DNA of 24,628 bases from Tannerellaceae bacterium (GCA_031280645.1 JAITGL010000014.1:1-24628), one strand, 5' to 3'; shown: positions 7,688 through 17,566, numbered from the stretch's first letter. Numbers and translations: made by a program. The notes: generated from the letters alone by a model not told the origin.

Positions 7688-8914
7688 TTAAATTTTGAGC
7701 GCAATATACGCTTTTCCGCATAGCCATACCATCCATATTATTGCCAGCGAAAAGCATAGGCAGTTAACGATCGACATGAATCCGTGAGTAGCCCAGTCGG
7801 GCAGGACTATCCCCGTAACGTCGGCCAGTCCATACGATACATACGGGGCCAGGTAAGTAGTAAGCGTAGCCGTTCCCGCCGGCTTGACGATGTTGAACCA
7901 TCCGGCCTTTCCTTTCTCGGCAGCCCAGGCGACGAGAGCGTAAACGGCAACGGTTATGGCTGTAACATAGGCTATCCATGTGGGCGTTGCGCTAAGCTTG
8001 GAGAGTATCCAGAAATTGCGCGCCGCAATGCCGGCAACCAATAGCGACGCCGATATAAGCGCGGCCCATGCCAATCGCTTGTTTATGCTTAGGCTCCGGT
8101 ATCGCACGCTTAGTACGGAGAGGATTATGCCTCCTATGGTAAATGCCGGCAAGGCCCCGTTGCCGATGTGGAGGATGCCGAGGGCTTCGTTGTAGAAGTT
8201 GGGGCGGGGCAGCGAAAGTAAGGCTTCTCCACCGTGAGCCTCGTTCATTTTTGCTCCGAGGATGCAAATTACAACGAAGGTTATCCAAAGGGGAATTAAA
8301 TATTTCAAGCGGCTTCGGGTGTATACGTAAATCATGGCGCACAGGAGGTATGTCCATCCGATAGAGCCGAGGATGCCCCAGGATGCGTTGAAAACATTTC
8401 CCTTGGCGCTCCGGAAGCTTATCGCGAGGAAAAGGAGGATGCCGATGCCGAGTAGTTTCAGGCCTATGCAGAGTATCCGCTTAGGCTTAGTATCCGGCGC
8501 AGGGTACCTGTTCCACAAACAGATGAAGGCGGCCGCCATCAGGAACCAATACACGCCTATCGGATAGGGAACATCGGCCGAAAGGCGGGCTTCAGAGTTG
8601 GTAATAAAGGCTCCCATCACGAGTAGAGCAAGCGTTCGCGAAAAGATATGTCCGATGGTAGACTGACCGCTATATCCCTTGGCAAACCGGTTTTCGACGG
8701 CAAACGGGATCGACATTCCCACCGCGAACAGGAAAGCCGGGAACACCGCGTCGGCCAATCCCATGAAGTCTTCGCCTCGCTTGGCATGGTCGAGCCAGGC
8801 GGGAATGTCGTGCACCTTCCAGAAGTCGTTTACGAATATCATGGTGAACATCGTCAGGGCGCGAAGTATGTCGATTGCGGCGTTTCGCCCGGAGTAAGAG
8901 TTGACAGGGTTCAT
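7688..8914 (-). CDS. DUF5009-type membrane protein, divergent HGSNAT/NagX relative
   Basis: This is a 408-residue polytopic membrane protein. The start at 8914 (MNPVNSYSGRNAAIDILRAL) is preferred over 8926 because family proteins begin just before the R-x-x-x-x-D-I-L-R-A motif. The first extracytoplasmic loop keeps a histidine (H43 in LDHAKRG) and GLADAVFPAFLFAVGMS. The H-x-x-W-N-G signature of the paralogue at 1-1170 is not kept, because H43 is followed by AKRGEDFMG. About ten further hydrophobic helices follow. It lies between the GH9 and GHL10-like genes in the PUL and 222 bp from the GH9 gene, the longest gap in the operon. A likely role is transmembrane acylation or transport of a sugar released by the PUL enzymes. 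That role is inferred from family and context. Confidence 0.82.
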   Translation of the reverse strand: MNPVNSYSGRNAAIDILRALTMFTMIFVNDFWKVHDIPAWLDHAKRGEDFMGLADAVFPAFLFAVGMSIPFAVENRFAKGYSGQSTIGHIFSRTLALLVMGAFITNSEARLSADVPYPIGVYWFLMAAAFICLWNRYPAPDTKPKRILCIGLKLLGIGILLFLAISFRSAKGNVFNASWGILGSIGWTYLLCAMIYVYTRSRLKYLIPLWITFVVICILGAKMNEAHGGEALLSLPRPNFYNEALGILHIGNGALPAFTIGGIILSVLSVRYRSLSINKRLAWAALISASLLVAGIAARNFWILSKLSATPTWIAYVTAITVAVYALVAWAAEKGKAGWFNIVKPAGTATLTTYLAPYVSYGLADVTGIVLPDWATHGFMSIVNCLCFSLAIIWMVWLCGKAYIALKI

Positions 8915-9074
8915 ATTAAGTATCAATTTAAGGATTATGAATTAAAAGAAGATGAGAGTTATGTTCGCATCAGTTAGCGTTGCTGTTCTTATTGCGTGAA
9001 ATATGCGGGCTTTCGGCCCCGGCTGGTTTCCACGCTATAGACTCCGGTTGTTGACGAGGCATGTTCATTCGCCT

Positions 9075-9130
9075 TATTCCCCCGATTAATTAACGGCGGG
9101 GGATATGAGCCGGTTGGCCGTATCCCCCGC
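9075..9130 (-). promoter_or_regulatory. Alternative-hairpin element between GH9 and DUF5009 genes
   Basis: Just after the GH9 stop codon, GCGGGGGATA (9130-9121 on the - strand) pairs perfectly with TATCCCCCGC (9105-9096). The second arm can instead pair with CGGGGGAATA (9084-9075) with one bulged base. The two stems are mutually exclusive, which is the layout of an attenuator or of an mRNA-stability element. No good T-run follows either stem. The effect would be to reduce or tune expression of the two downstream genes relative to SusC/SusD/GH9. Confidence 0.45.
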
Positions 9131-9136
9131 TGATAT

Positions 9137-11569
9137 TTAAAATTCAGCTATGAGCGACATCCATTTGCCGGCCGACGATCCCCATACTTCCTTATAAGTT
9201 GCGGTATTGAACTGGGGCCAGTATGGAGTGTCTTCGTTAAACCTCGATTGCATTCCAACCGGGATTTCGCCGACTGTCTCGCCCGGGAGGGCGCAATATT
9301 GCTGTGCATAATTACTGCCTTCGCCGTAGATTAGCGACTGTCCGAAGGGGTTTTTGCCTACAATCCAGAAAAGCTGTTGCTCGGCAATATCGAGCAGCTC
9401 CGGATCGTTAAGCAGCTTGCCGCATATTGCGGCGGCTTTGCCCGTTGCGAGATGCACGGCGGCGTTACCTTTAAATGAGAACCATACGGGGAAGAAGCGC
9501 AGGTAGTGCTTGTCGTCTATCCGTATACCGTTGCGAAGCTGCTCGGCGTAGTCGGCTTCGGCTCCCTTGTCGACTCTCACGTGCTGTACATAAAAATTAA
9601 CGGAGTCTTTTACTTCGTCGATGTGATAAATGCCGCTGGGCATCATCCCGTAAGGCTGTACATACTTCATTATCGACTTGAGATAGGAGGCGTACAGGTC
9701 GATGCTTTTGCGCCATTGCCCGTATTGGGGATGCTCCGGCTGGGTTTCGCAAAGGGCAGCTAAGGCTTGGATGTATACCTGGTCGCGCGATTGGTGGTTG
9801 TAATGTACAATCGACTTGCGGTTTGTGTCCCGGTAAAAGAATCCTGATATTTTGCCGCTTCCGATGGGTTCGGTTCGTTGGCAGTTCAGAGTGTATCTGA
9901 TAGCCTCGGCTGCCTTTTGGGCGTAATACGGATTGGCGGTGAGCCTGTAAAGGAGGCTGGATGCGAATGAAAGGTGGGCCATGTATTGACTTTGGGAGGC
10001 CATGTAGGCGTGTCCGCCTCCTCCGGCTATTCGCTCGTTGTATCCCATGTCGTCGAATCGTTTCATGGCGAAGGCGTAGTCTTCTTCGGCCACTTTGCGT
10101 AGGTGGAGCTTCATTTCGGGATCGTTTTCGATCATCATGGAGGCGAAGGCTTCGATGGCTGCGTAGCCGAAGTTTTCAAATCCGCCGTTGTGGATGCGCA
10201 CTTGCCTGCGGCCGGAGTCGTCTATGGTTCCGATAAGGCCGTCGGTCCACAGATTGGTTCCCCAGGTTTGCATCCGGTATCCGTCGCCCAGGCGGGCTTT
10301 GAGGATAAAGTCAATGCCCCAGAGGGCTTCTTCCATAAGCCGGTTGTAGAGGTCAAGGTTTCCTTTCTCCTTGGCGCGCTTTGCCATTTCGAGGAATGAG
10401 AATGAGATTTCGCCTGTTTGCAAGGTTTGCTGCGACATGTCGGCCGCGTCGTGCCATCCGCCGTTGATGGTGAATTTATGTCCGTTATACTCGCCGTTCA
10501 GGTCGGTGTGACAGCTTGCGTGCTTGCCGGGCACTGGATATCCGCATCGCTCGCAAAACATGAAGTTGAGAACTCTCCAGGCTGAGTTTTCCCACAGGTC
10601 AGGGTTAATGTAGAACGGCTCGCTGGTAACCGATCCGGCCTTTATACGGTAAACGCCCTGCTTTTTAAAGGAGGAAAAGTTGAGGGTTTGAAAGTTGCCT
10701 ATGGGGGATTTGAGTGGAACGATGTCGCCTTCAAAAACTGTTTGCGAGTTGCTGTTGTCGATGAGCTGGAACTTGCCCTTGTGATCCTTTGCGGTAGTGA
10801 TGGCCGTTTTGGAGCTTTCGGTTCGGTATCCGGAGGTGGAGAAGATTATGCGATTGCCGGCGGGTTGCCATCCGCTTACTACTTCGGGATTTTCTATCGT
10901 TTGGAGTTCTACTCGGTCGATATCAAACTGGAGAGTTTGGCCCATGGTTTCTTCCCGTCCGAACATTTCGATGGCGAAGGAGAGTTTGGTTACCTTGTCG
11001 CGAGGCAGTTCGCTCATTTCAACGAAACATTCGTTCCATTTGCCGTTAACGAGGTTTATTTCATGGTAGCCTTCGCGTCCGTATTGGTCGGGTACTTTAA
11101 TCTTTCCTTCGTTTTCGATGTAGAGATTGAGGTATATACTGCGTGCGCCTTCGCAATCGGGGTAGATATAAAATTTGATGCGGTTATATCCTTCCCAGTT
11201 CTTACCTCCGACGGCAAAGTCGGCCAGCGAGGTTCCGAACCCCAATCCCCAGCCGAGGAATTGGTCGACATGCGTTGGCGATGTGATCCGCAGGCTATGC
11301 TTTCCGGTGATGCTTCGCTGGTCGGTTATCTGCAATTCGCCGATTCCTTTGTGGGTCCATTGCGAGAGACTTTCCATGTCGCAAAGCAAATCGGATTTGA
11401 TGGCTTTCTTGGCGATGCCGAAGGTCTCGAATGATTTGCTGTGATCTAAGGGGAGGGGGCTGTGTACGTATCCGGTTAAGCGGATATCACGTTTCAATTG
11501 TTCGTCGATTTGAGCGTTTGTAAGCTGACATGCGACGAGTAAGATGATAATTGGGATTGTTCTTTTCAT
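9137..11569 (-). CDS. Glycoside hydrolase family 9 enzyme with N-terminal beta-sandwich and Ig-like domains
   Basis: This 810-residue secreted enzyme starts at 11569 with a clean signal peptide (MKRTIPIIILLVACQLTNAQ). The frame stays open upstream, but that would overlap the SusD gene. Residues about 45-230 form a beta-rich region that looks like a carbohydrate-binding jelly roll (FDIDRVEL near its end). Residues about 235-335 resemble the Ig-like CelD_N domain. Residues about 340-810 are the GH9 (alpha/alpha)6 barrel. Catalytic motifs are visible: GWHD374-AAD377 (base aspartates), GKNPFGQS from 738, and E794 in KEVWGSSAG as the likely acid. GH9 includes endo-glucanases and exo-beta-glucosaminidases, so specificity is open. 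It begins 16 bp after SusD, so it is cotranscribed. Confidence 0.92.
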   Translation of the reverse strand: MKRTIPIIILLVACQLTNAQIDEQLKRDIRLTGYVHSPLPLDHSKSFETFGIAKKAIKSDLLCDMESLSQWTHKGIGELQITDQRSITGKHSLRITSPTHVDQFLGWGLGFGTSLADFAVGGKNWEGYNRIKFYIYPDCEGARSIYLNLYIENEGKIKVPDQYGREGYHEINLVNGKWNECFVEMSELPRDKVTKLSFAIEMFGREETMGQTLQFDIDRVELQTIENPEVVSGWQPAGNRIIFSTSGYRTESSKTAITTAKDHKGKFQLIDNSNSQTVFEGDIVPLKSPIGNFQTLNFSSFKKQGVYRIKAGSVTSEPFYINPDLWENSAWRVLNFMFCERCGYPVPGKHASCHTDLNGEYNGHKFTINGGWHDAADMSQQTLQTGEISFSFLEMAKRAKEKGNLDLYNRLMEEALWGIDFILKARLGDGYRMQTWGTNLWTDGLIGTIDDSGRRQVRIHNGGFENFGYAAIEAFASMMIENDPEMKLHLRKVAEEDYAFAMKRFDDMGYNERIAGGGGHAYMASQSQYMAHLSFASSLLYRLTANPYYAQKAAEAIRYTLNCQRTEPIGSGKISGFFYRDTNRKSIVHYNHQSRDQVYIQALAALCETQPEHPQYGQWRKSIDLYASYLKSIMKYVQPYGMMPSGIYHIDEVKDSVNFYVQHVRVDKGAEADYAEQLRNGIRIDDKHYLRFFPVWFSFKGNAAVHLATGKAAAICGKLLNDPELLDIAEQQLFWIVGKNPFGQSLIYGEGSNYAQQYCALPGETVGEIPVGMQSRFNEDTPYWPQFNTATYKEVWGSSAGKWMSLIAEF

Positions 11570-11585
11570 GAATTGAATATAGTTT

Positions 11586-13163
11586 TTAGAGATTAGGCTT
11601 GTCGTTGTCCCAGAACAAGCGGGTTGCGCCCGTGTCGGGGCCTCCCAGCAACTGTACGGCCTTGGCGTATCCGGCGGGGTTGTTCCGCTGTTCGGCCAGG
11701 GTGTAAGTGAGGCGGCGCACTCCGAGCGATGTTGGGATAGCTCCTTGGCTATCATTCTTTAGGATGGGAAAGAGTTTGGGATAGCCTGTGCGTCGCCATT
11801 CGGCCCAAGCGTTCATGCCTTCGGGAAATCCGGAGATCCACTTTTGGGTGATGATCTTCTCGAGGCGTTCTTCCTTGTCGGCGGCTTCGTCGTAATTGGG
11901 CGATATTTTGCTTAGGGCTTCGGAGTTAAAGTCGTCTCTTATCGGATCTGTCCAATCGGCAGGCTTTGCGGAGCGGGAAGCGTAATCGCCGGCCGATACT
12001 CCCCATTGTGCAAATGATACGCTGATACCTTCCTCGTAAAATGCCTTGTCGGAACCTCCGTTAGTGTTCCATCCTCGCAGGGCGGCTTCGGCTAAGAGAA
12101 AATACGCCTCAGCAGCGGATACTATTACGGCTTCCTGTTCGGCAGTTACATTTATGGTGGAGATTAGGGCTTTGTATGGATCGGCTAAGTCGGCCAGATC
12201 GGGGATGCCGGTGCGTACTCCTGTTACCTTGCCGTTTTTTGCGATACCGAATTTCTCTAAGCGAGGATCATTATAGCCGCCCATTATGGATTGTATATTG
12301 GCGCTGATAAATATGTCCTGATACTCGATGGAACAAGTGTACAGAGGATGCTTCCATCCGAATCCGCTAATGATAAAGCTTTCTCCGCGTCCCAGCAAAC
12401 CTTGAGGTGCGGCGATAGCCTTTTCGGCTTCGGTTTTCGCCCAGGCGGGATCATATTTCACGATGCGCATGGCTAAGCGCAGGCGGATGGTATTCCCCAG
12501 CTTAGTCCACTTCTTAAGGTCTCCTTTATAGGCCATGTCGAACGAAGCGAAAGAAGGGAGCGGCTTATCGGCAGAGACATTCAGCGTGTTTACAGCTTCT
12601 TCAAGCTCGGCAAAGAACAGGCGATAGGTATCTTCGGCCGAATCGTATTCGCCTCCGAGGAGGCTTTGCCCATATTGCGAATATATAATGGGGCCGTACT
12701 GATCGCATATGCGCGACATGGCAAGTACGCGGAGGATGGAGTTAATGGCTGCGTAATGAGCGTAGAGATCGCCTTGCTCGGCGCATTTTTCTTTTACTCG
12801 CAATTGGTTTGCCATAACGTTATTGTAGGTGTACGACCAGCAGTTGTCGTTCCAATCGTTATTGAGGAAATATGTTTGGTTGTTTATTCCTCCTTTAAAG
12901 TTCGAGGGGGTGGCCATGTAGCCCGACCAGATGTCGGCATTGAGGTTCTGGAACACTTGGTAAGTATATCCTCCTCCGCCGCGGTTGTAGTATATTGATT
13001 GTTGAATGGTGGGGAAGTGCATCCCGATGAGATTATTGTCTTGCGTAAGCTCGAGGTCGGTCACGCCGTACGGATTAGTGTTCATTTCCTCGAAGCCTCC
13101 GGTACAGGAGAAGAGGGTGGCAAGGGCCAAGATGACGATTGCCGTACAATTAATTCTTTTCAT
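11586..13163 (-). CDS. SusD/RagB-family glycan-binding lipoprotein
   Basis: This is a 525-residue surface lipoprotein. The lipobox is LFSC (C20), followed by TGGFEEMNTNPYGVTD, typical of SusD-like group 2 proteins (PF12771). TPR-like helices are visible through the middle (LRVLAMSRICDQYGPIIY; AVIVSAAEAYFLLAEAALRG). The C-terminal part has WISGFPEGMNAWAEWRRTGYP, a common SusD motif. It caps the SusC barrel and delivers oligosaccharide to it. It starts 12 bp after the SusC stop codon and is 16 bp upstream of GH9, the standard operon layout. The bound glycan cannot be read from the sequence. Confidence 0.95.
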   Translation of the reverse strand: MKRINCTAIVILALATLFSCTGGFEEMNTNPYGVTDLELTQDNNLIGMHFPTIQQSIYYNRGGGGYTYQVFQNLNADIWSGYMATPSNFKGGINNQTYFLNNDWNDNCWSYTYNNVMANQLRVKEKCAEQGDLYAHYAAINSILRVLAMSRICDQYGPIIYSQYGQSLLGGEYDSAEDTYRLFFAELEEAVNTLNVSADKPLPSFASFDMAYKGDLKKWTKLGNTIRLRLAMRIVKYDPAWAKTEAEKAIAAPQGLLGRGESFIISGFGWKHPLYTCSIEYQDIFISANIQSIMGGYNDPRLEKFGIAKNGKVTGVRTGIPDLADLADPYKALISTINVTAEQEAVIVSAAEAYFLLAEAALRGWNTNGGSDKAFYEEGISVSFAQWGVSAGDYASRSAKPADWTDPIRDDFNSEALSKISPNYDEAADKEERLEKIITQKWISGFPEGMNAWAEWRRTGYPKLFPILKNDSQGAIPTSLGVRRLTYTLAEQRNNPAGYAKAVQLLGGPDTGATRLFWDNDKPNL

Positions 13164-13175
13164 AACTATGTCGAT

Positions 13176-16100
13176 TTAGAAGTTGATTTTCAAATTAAAC
13201 CCTATTGAACGAGAACTCGGCATCCCGAATACATCCACGCCCTGCAAGCTGTTTCCTACTGAAAGAGTTCCGTCGGGATCGTAAGGAGCTTTGTTCATAA
13301 TAAAGAACAGATTGCGCGCTATTAACGACAAGTCTACTCCCTTAACCGCCGGCATCTTCTTCAACGCGCCGGCCGGAACGGAATATCCAAAAGAAAGCTC
13401 TCGCAGGCGGATATTGGTTGCGTCGTACACATAGTGTTCGGTTATCCCGTCGCGGCCTCCTACGATGTTATAGAATCGCTCGGCGTCGGCAATTACTTTG
13501 CCGTCGAATGATACGCCTCCTTGCTTGCGATCGTCGCCGGTGCGTTTGCTTACTCCAGCCTTGTCTAATTCGGCTTGGGTTAATGAAAGGACATCGCCGC
13601 CGAATCGTCCGTCGAATAGTATGTATAGGGTGAAATCTTTATATGTAAAGGTATTTTGCCATCCGAGATTGAAATCGGGATTGGTATTGCCTATCTTTTT
13701 GTAGTCAGACCGGTCGGGCTTGGGTATACCTTGATCGTCGTACTCAATGTTTCCGGCTTCGTCGCGAAGGAAATGACGTCCGTAAAAGTCGCCGAATGAT
13801 CCGTCAACTTCGAGCCTCATGCTGTAACTGTTGCTGCCTCCGCCTCCAAAGTCAAAGCGGTCGAGGCCTTCGGCTAGTTCCAGAACCTTATTACGGTTAT
13901 GCGAGTAATTAACTGATGTTTTCCAGCGGAAATCATTTACCCATACGGGCGAGCCGCCAAGAACGATTTCAACGCCGGTGTTCTGAATATTGCCTGCATT
14001 AACATAGTAAGTGGTATATCTCGAGCCAGAAGGAGCTGCAAGCGAGAATATCTGGTTGCGGGTATTGGTTTTATAATAGGTAAAGTCAATTTCCAGACGG
14101 CTGTTAAACAGTCGCCACTCGGTTCCGGCCTCGACCGATGTGGTCATCTCTGGTTTCAGTTCGCTGAAGGGGGCTGTTGTGTTGAAGTTTATCACTCCGC
14201 CGCGTCCTACGCTGTTGAGCGGGTTACTGCGATAGCGGGGGAGGCCGTTGCCTACTTTCGACCATGCGGCTCGTACTTTTCCGAGGCTGATCAATTCGGG
14301 CATCTTAAGTGATTCGTTAATTATATAGGTTAAGCCGGCGGAGGGATAGAAAAAGCCTTTGTTTACATAATTGGTGAAGGCCAAGGTTGACGTCCAATCG
14401 TTACGTGCCGTTACATCCAGGTACAACCACTCGCGGAAGCCTACTTGGCCGGCAAAAAACACCGCCTGCTCCTGCCCGTGATATCTGCTTAGCGATGGCG
14501 ACGAAGCATTAAGGTTTATATTATTAATCGAAAAGATATTCGGATTATATAGTCCCGCCGGATATGAATCCAAGCCCATCGACTTCCCTCGGCTATCATT
14601 GATACTGCCTCCAAGCGACGCATTAACCGATATGGCGTCAAACTGCTGCTGCCATGATAGCATCACATCCCCGTACAGAATAAGGCTGTTTGAGCTGTCT
14701 GTTATATAACGTCCGTTGTTGCCGCCTGTAATTGCCGGATCGGTACCGGCGTACATCTTCATTTCATAATCGCCGGTTGAAAAATCGGCATTACCGCGGG
14801 CGGTTAAGGAGATATTGTTGGTAAGCTTAAAGCTCAAGTTTAGGCCGGCTATCGTTCGGTAACGCTCGTCCATATTGGGCAGTTTATTTATCAACCAGTA
14901 AGGATTTTGTTCCCATCCGCCGCTTACTCGCGTATACCAATTCTGGAGATAGAGGTTGCGTCCGGCGTCGAGGTATTGGTAGTTGTTCTTATAATAATCG
15001 AACGACTCGCCGCCTTGTACGCCGCCTCGCGGGAAACGGTACAGTCCAACCAGCGGATTAAGGTAGAATCCTCCGGGCGACGGACGGTTGCGGCCCGATT
15101 GGTACATAATATTCACATTGGCGTCAAGCGTAAGTTTCTTATTAAAGAAAGAAGCTGTTTCGCGGAAATTAAAGTTATGCTTGTTCAGCTCGCTGCGCTC
15201 GATAACGCCGGTAGCATAGGTGTTAGCATACGAAAAATAGCTTTGGCTCGCCTCTGTTCCCGAACTGAAAGTAAGAGAATTAATGGTAGTGAGACCGGTA
15301 TTGAAAAAATCATTCACGTAATCCTGGCTACCGCTTATCGGCTCACCCCAACTTGTAGTAACTCCTCCATAACTGTTTTGAAACTCCGGAATACCATACG
15401 TTGGCTTCTCCCACGTAGTGTTTGAGCTGAAAGCGATATCGGTGCGGCCCGCTTTACCTTTCTTCGTTGTAATAACAATTACGCCGTTGGCCGCAGAGGT
15501 TCCGTACAAAGCCGCCGCCGCCGGGCCTTTAAGGATATTAATGCTTTCGATATCGTCGGGATTCAGGTCGGATATACCATCGCCGGCGTCGCGATTGCCC
15601 GCGTCGTTGTTGCCTCCTATGGTTGTAGCAACCGAACTGTTCGACGAGCTGTTAATCGGAACTCCGTCGATGACATAAAGCGGCTGGTTACTTCCGTTTA
15701 CCGAGCGACTGCCGCGAATAACAACCCGTACCGAGCCTCCCAAGCCCGTAGAACTCTTATTGATTTGTACTCCCGCAGTTTTTCCGGCCAGCGAATTAAC
15801 CAGGTTCGGATCTTTAGCGCGAGTAAGCTCCCGTCCCTCTACAATCTGCGTGGCATAAGTAAGCGACTTCTCTTTCTTTACGATACCAAGCGCGGTAACT
15901 ACAACCTCGTCGAGAAATCGCGCGTCTTCCGACAGCGTTATCCGAAACGTTGTCCGGTTGCCTATCGCAATCTCCTGAGGTTTATAGCCAACGAAGGATA
16001 TAACCAGCACGGCGCCGGCTTGAACATCAACCGTAAATTCGCCGTCAAGGCCCGTGATTACTCCGTTACCTGTACCTTTTTCCAGCACATTTGCGCCGAT

Positions 16101-16529
16101 AACGGGTTCGCCGCTCTCGTCGGTAACAACGCCCGTGATGCGGCGCGATGATTGCGGAATGGCAGGCGTCGCCGGCGGCGAGCTTTTAGTGATTATAACA
16201 TGGCGGTCGACGATGCGATAGCTCAAGCCGCGAGTCCGCAATAACTCGTTCAAAACGTCGGACACCAGCTTGTTTGTCGCTTCAAGAGTCACCGGCTGAC
16301 TGTTATCTACCTCCTCGCTATTATAAAAGAACATAAACTCCGACTGCTTCTCAATTTGCGAAACAACGTCGTAAAACGTACCGTTGGCCACTCGAACCGT
16401 GATGCGCTGCTCCTGGGCATAAGGCGCAGCCATTGCCGATAAAAACGACGACGCAAGGCACAGAATTGTGATTTTCATAATACGGGGCATCCGCAATGGC
16501 TGCCCGCTCCTTTCTTGTTTTCTGTTCAT
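13176..16529 (-). CDS. SusC/RagA TonB-linked outer-membrane transporter with STN domain
   Basis: This 1117-residue TonB-dependent transporter has, in order, a signal peptide at about 1-38 and an STN (secretin/TonB short N-terminal) domain at about 42-115. Next come a carboxypeptidase-regulatory-like beta-sandwich at about 130-204 (ITGVVTDESGEPVIGANV), a TonB-box-like stretch LDEVVVTALG (206-215), the plug domain to about 350 (IRGSRSVNGSNQPLYVIDGVP), and the beta-barrel ending in aromatic NF. The STN domain is present only in transducing transporters and touches an anti-sigma factor. The FecR gene 8 bp upstream is the obvious partner. It imports oligosaccharides with the SusD protein encoded next. 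Length is normal for the family. Confidence 0.96.
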   Translation of the reverse strand: MNRKQERSGQPLRMPRIMKITILCLASSFLSAMAAPYAQEQRITVRVANGTFYDVVSQIEKQSEFMFFYNSEEVDNSQPVTLEATNKLVSDVLNELLRTRGLSYRIVDRHVIITKSSPPATPAIPQSSRRITGVVTDESGEPVIGANVLEKGTGNGVITGLDGEFTVDVQAGAVLVISFVGYKPQEIAIGNRTTFRITLSEDARFLDEVVVTALGIVKKEKSLTYATQIVEGRELTRAKDPNLVNSLAGKTAGVQINKSSTGLGGSVRVVIRGSRSVNGSNQPLYVIDGVPINSSSNSSVATTIGGNNDAGNRDAGDGISDLNPDDIESINILKGPAAAALYGTSAANGVIVITTKKGKAGRTDIAFSSNTTWEKPTYGIPEFQNSYGGVTTSWGEPISGSQDYVNDFFNTGLTTINSLTFSSGTEASQSYFSYANTYATGVIERSELNKHNFNFRETASFFNKKLTLDANVNIMYQSGRNRPSPGGFYLNPLVGLYRFPRGGVQGGESFDYYKNNYQYLDAGRNLYLQNWYTRVSGGWEQNPYWLINKLPNMDERYRTIAGLNLSFKLTNNISLTARGNADFSTGDYEMKMYAGTDPAITGGNNGRYITDSSNSLILYGDVMLSWQQQFDAISVNASLGGSINDSRGKSMGLDSYPAGLYNPNIFSINNINLNASSPSLSRYHGQEQAVFFAGQVGFREWLYLDVTARNDWTSTLAFTNYVNKGFFYPSAGLTYIINESLKMPELISLGKVRAAWSKVGNGLPRYRSNPLNSVGRGGVINFNTTAPFSELKPEMTTSVEAGTEWRLFNSRLEIDFTYYKTNTRNQIFSLAAPSGSRYTTYYVNAGNIQNTGVEIVLGGSPVWVNDFRWKTSVNYSHNRNKVLELAEGLDRFDFGGGGSNSYSMRLEVDGSFGDFYGRHFLRDEAGNIEYDDQGIPKPDRSDYKKIGNTNPDFNLGWQNTFTYKDFTLYILFDGRFGGDVLSLTQAELDKAGVSKRTGDDRKQGGVSFDGKVIADAERFYNIVGGRDGITEHYVYDATNIRLRELSFGYSVPAGALKKMPAVKGVDLSLIARNLFFIMNKAPYDPDGTLSVGNSLQGVDVFGMPSSRSIGFNLKINF

Positions 16530-16537
16530 AATTCCAA

Positions 16538-17566
16538 TTATTTAAGATTAATATAAATGGTGTCCACCTCCTGGTGGAAGCGGAACCGATTTTCGTGGTT
16601 GATAATCCGCAAAATTTGTCCGATGCTCTGGCTAAATGCAAAGGCGCCTGTGTAACGAGTTTGCTTCAAGCAATCAGCCATGCGGATATCCAATCCGTAA
16701 TGATTTTCCAGCCGTTTGATAATCTGCTCTAAAGGCTCGTCTTTAAACTTATACTCGCCCCGAATCCAAAGCCCGGCAGCCTCCGGATCGGCATCTTCTA
16801 CGTATACAGAGCCGGTAGAGCGGTTAAAGTGAGCCCTGTGGCCGGGCCATAGCGTTATCCGTCCCGCTATATGACCATTGGCCCCACAGCTTTCAAGCGA
16901 GATGCAGCCCGAAGCAAGAGTAACAATATTTGCATCCTCGCCGGGATAAGCCTCCACGTTGAAGCTGGTGCCGTGCACAGTTACCGTCTGCCGCGGAAGA
17001 TGAACAACGAACGGCGCCCGCTCGTCATGCGCCACCTCAAACCATGCCTCGCCTTCAACGCTTACCTCGCGCTGCGACCCGGAAAAGCTCGACGGATACT
17101 TTAGCGAGCTGCCGGCATTCAGCTTGATGCAAGTACCGTCGGAGAGGGTTATGCTGTTGGGCCGGCTTCCTTTCCGAACATGAATCTCGTTGTACGACGT
17201 TGCTGTCGCGGAATCATCAGTATTAAAATACCAACCTATTATTATGCCGGCTACAATTGCCACGGCGGCCACGGCAATGTATTTTAGAAACCTTACGGAT
17301 ATCCTCCGTTTATCAGGCTGTGGCAAGTTTAGCTTAGCTTGAATAGACTGCCAGCTTTTTTCGGTAGCCTCGGCGTCGAACGTATTTTGAGGCATGGTAA
17401 GACAGTCATGAATTTCTTTTAATTGAAAGAAAAATGTTTTGTTGTCCGGCGATTCCTGTAGCCAGCGGTTAAGGGCCTCCATTTCCTCATTGCCGAGGTC
17501 GTTATGGAAGTAGCGAACTATTTGTTCGCCCCATTCCTGCTCTGTATTTATGTTGTGTTGATCCAT
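16538..17566 (-). CDS. FecR-family anti-sigma factor with DUF4974 domain
   Basis: This 342-residue inner-membrane regulator has a cytoplasmic N-terminal part (1-90) expected to bind the ECF sigma factor and a single transmembrane helix at 93-114 (FLKYIAVAAVAIVAGIIIGW). A periplasmic FecR domain runs about 125-225 (motifs SRPNSITLSDGTCIKLNAGS, VEGEAWFEVAHD, VHGTSFNVEAY), and a C-terminal DUF4974 domain runs about 265-340. DUF4974 is structurally related to STN and is the likely contact with SusC. The gene starts 99 bp after the sigma factor gene and ends 8 bp before SusC. Signal from loaded SusC should relieve inhibition of the sigma factor. Confidence 0.95.
   Translation of the reverse strand: MDQHNINTEQEWGEQIVRYFHNDLGNEEMEALNRWLQESPDNKTFFFQLKEIHDCLTMPQNTFDAEATEKSWQSIQAKLNLPQPDKRRISVRFLKYIAVAAVAIVAGIIIGWYFNTDDSATATSYNEIHVRKGSRPNSITLSDGTCIKLNAGSSLKYPSSFSGSQREVSVEGEAWFEVAHDERAPFVVHLPRQTVTVHGTSFNVEAYPGEDANIVTLASGCISLESCGANGHIAGRITLWPGHRAHFNRSTGSVYVEDADPEAAGLWIRGEYKFKDEPLEQIIKRLENHYGLDIRMADCLKQTRYTGAFAFSQSIGQILRIINHENRFRFHQEVDTIYINLK

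Noticed and set aside
10688..11434. 248-codon open frame on the + strand inside GH9
   Set aside because: It is antisense to a well-supported GH9 enzyme, and its translation has no recognisable domain.
11570..11755. 62-residue N-terminal extension of the GH9 protein
   Set aside because: It would overlap the SusD gene. The sequence at 11569 begins with a proper signal peptide 16 bp after SusD.
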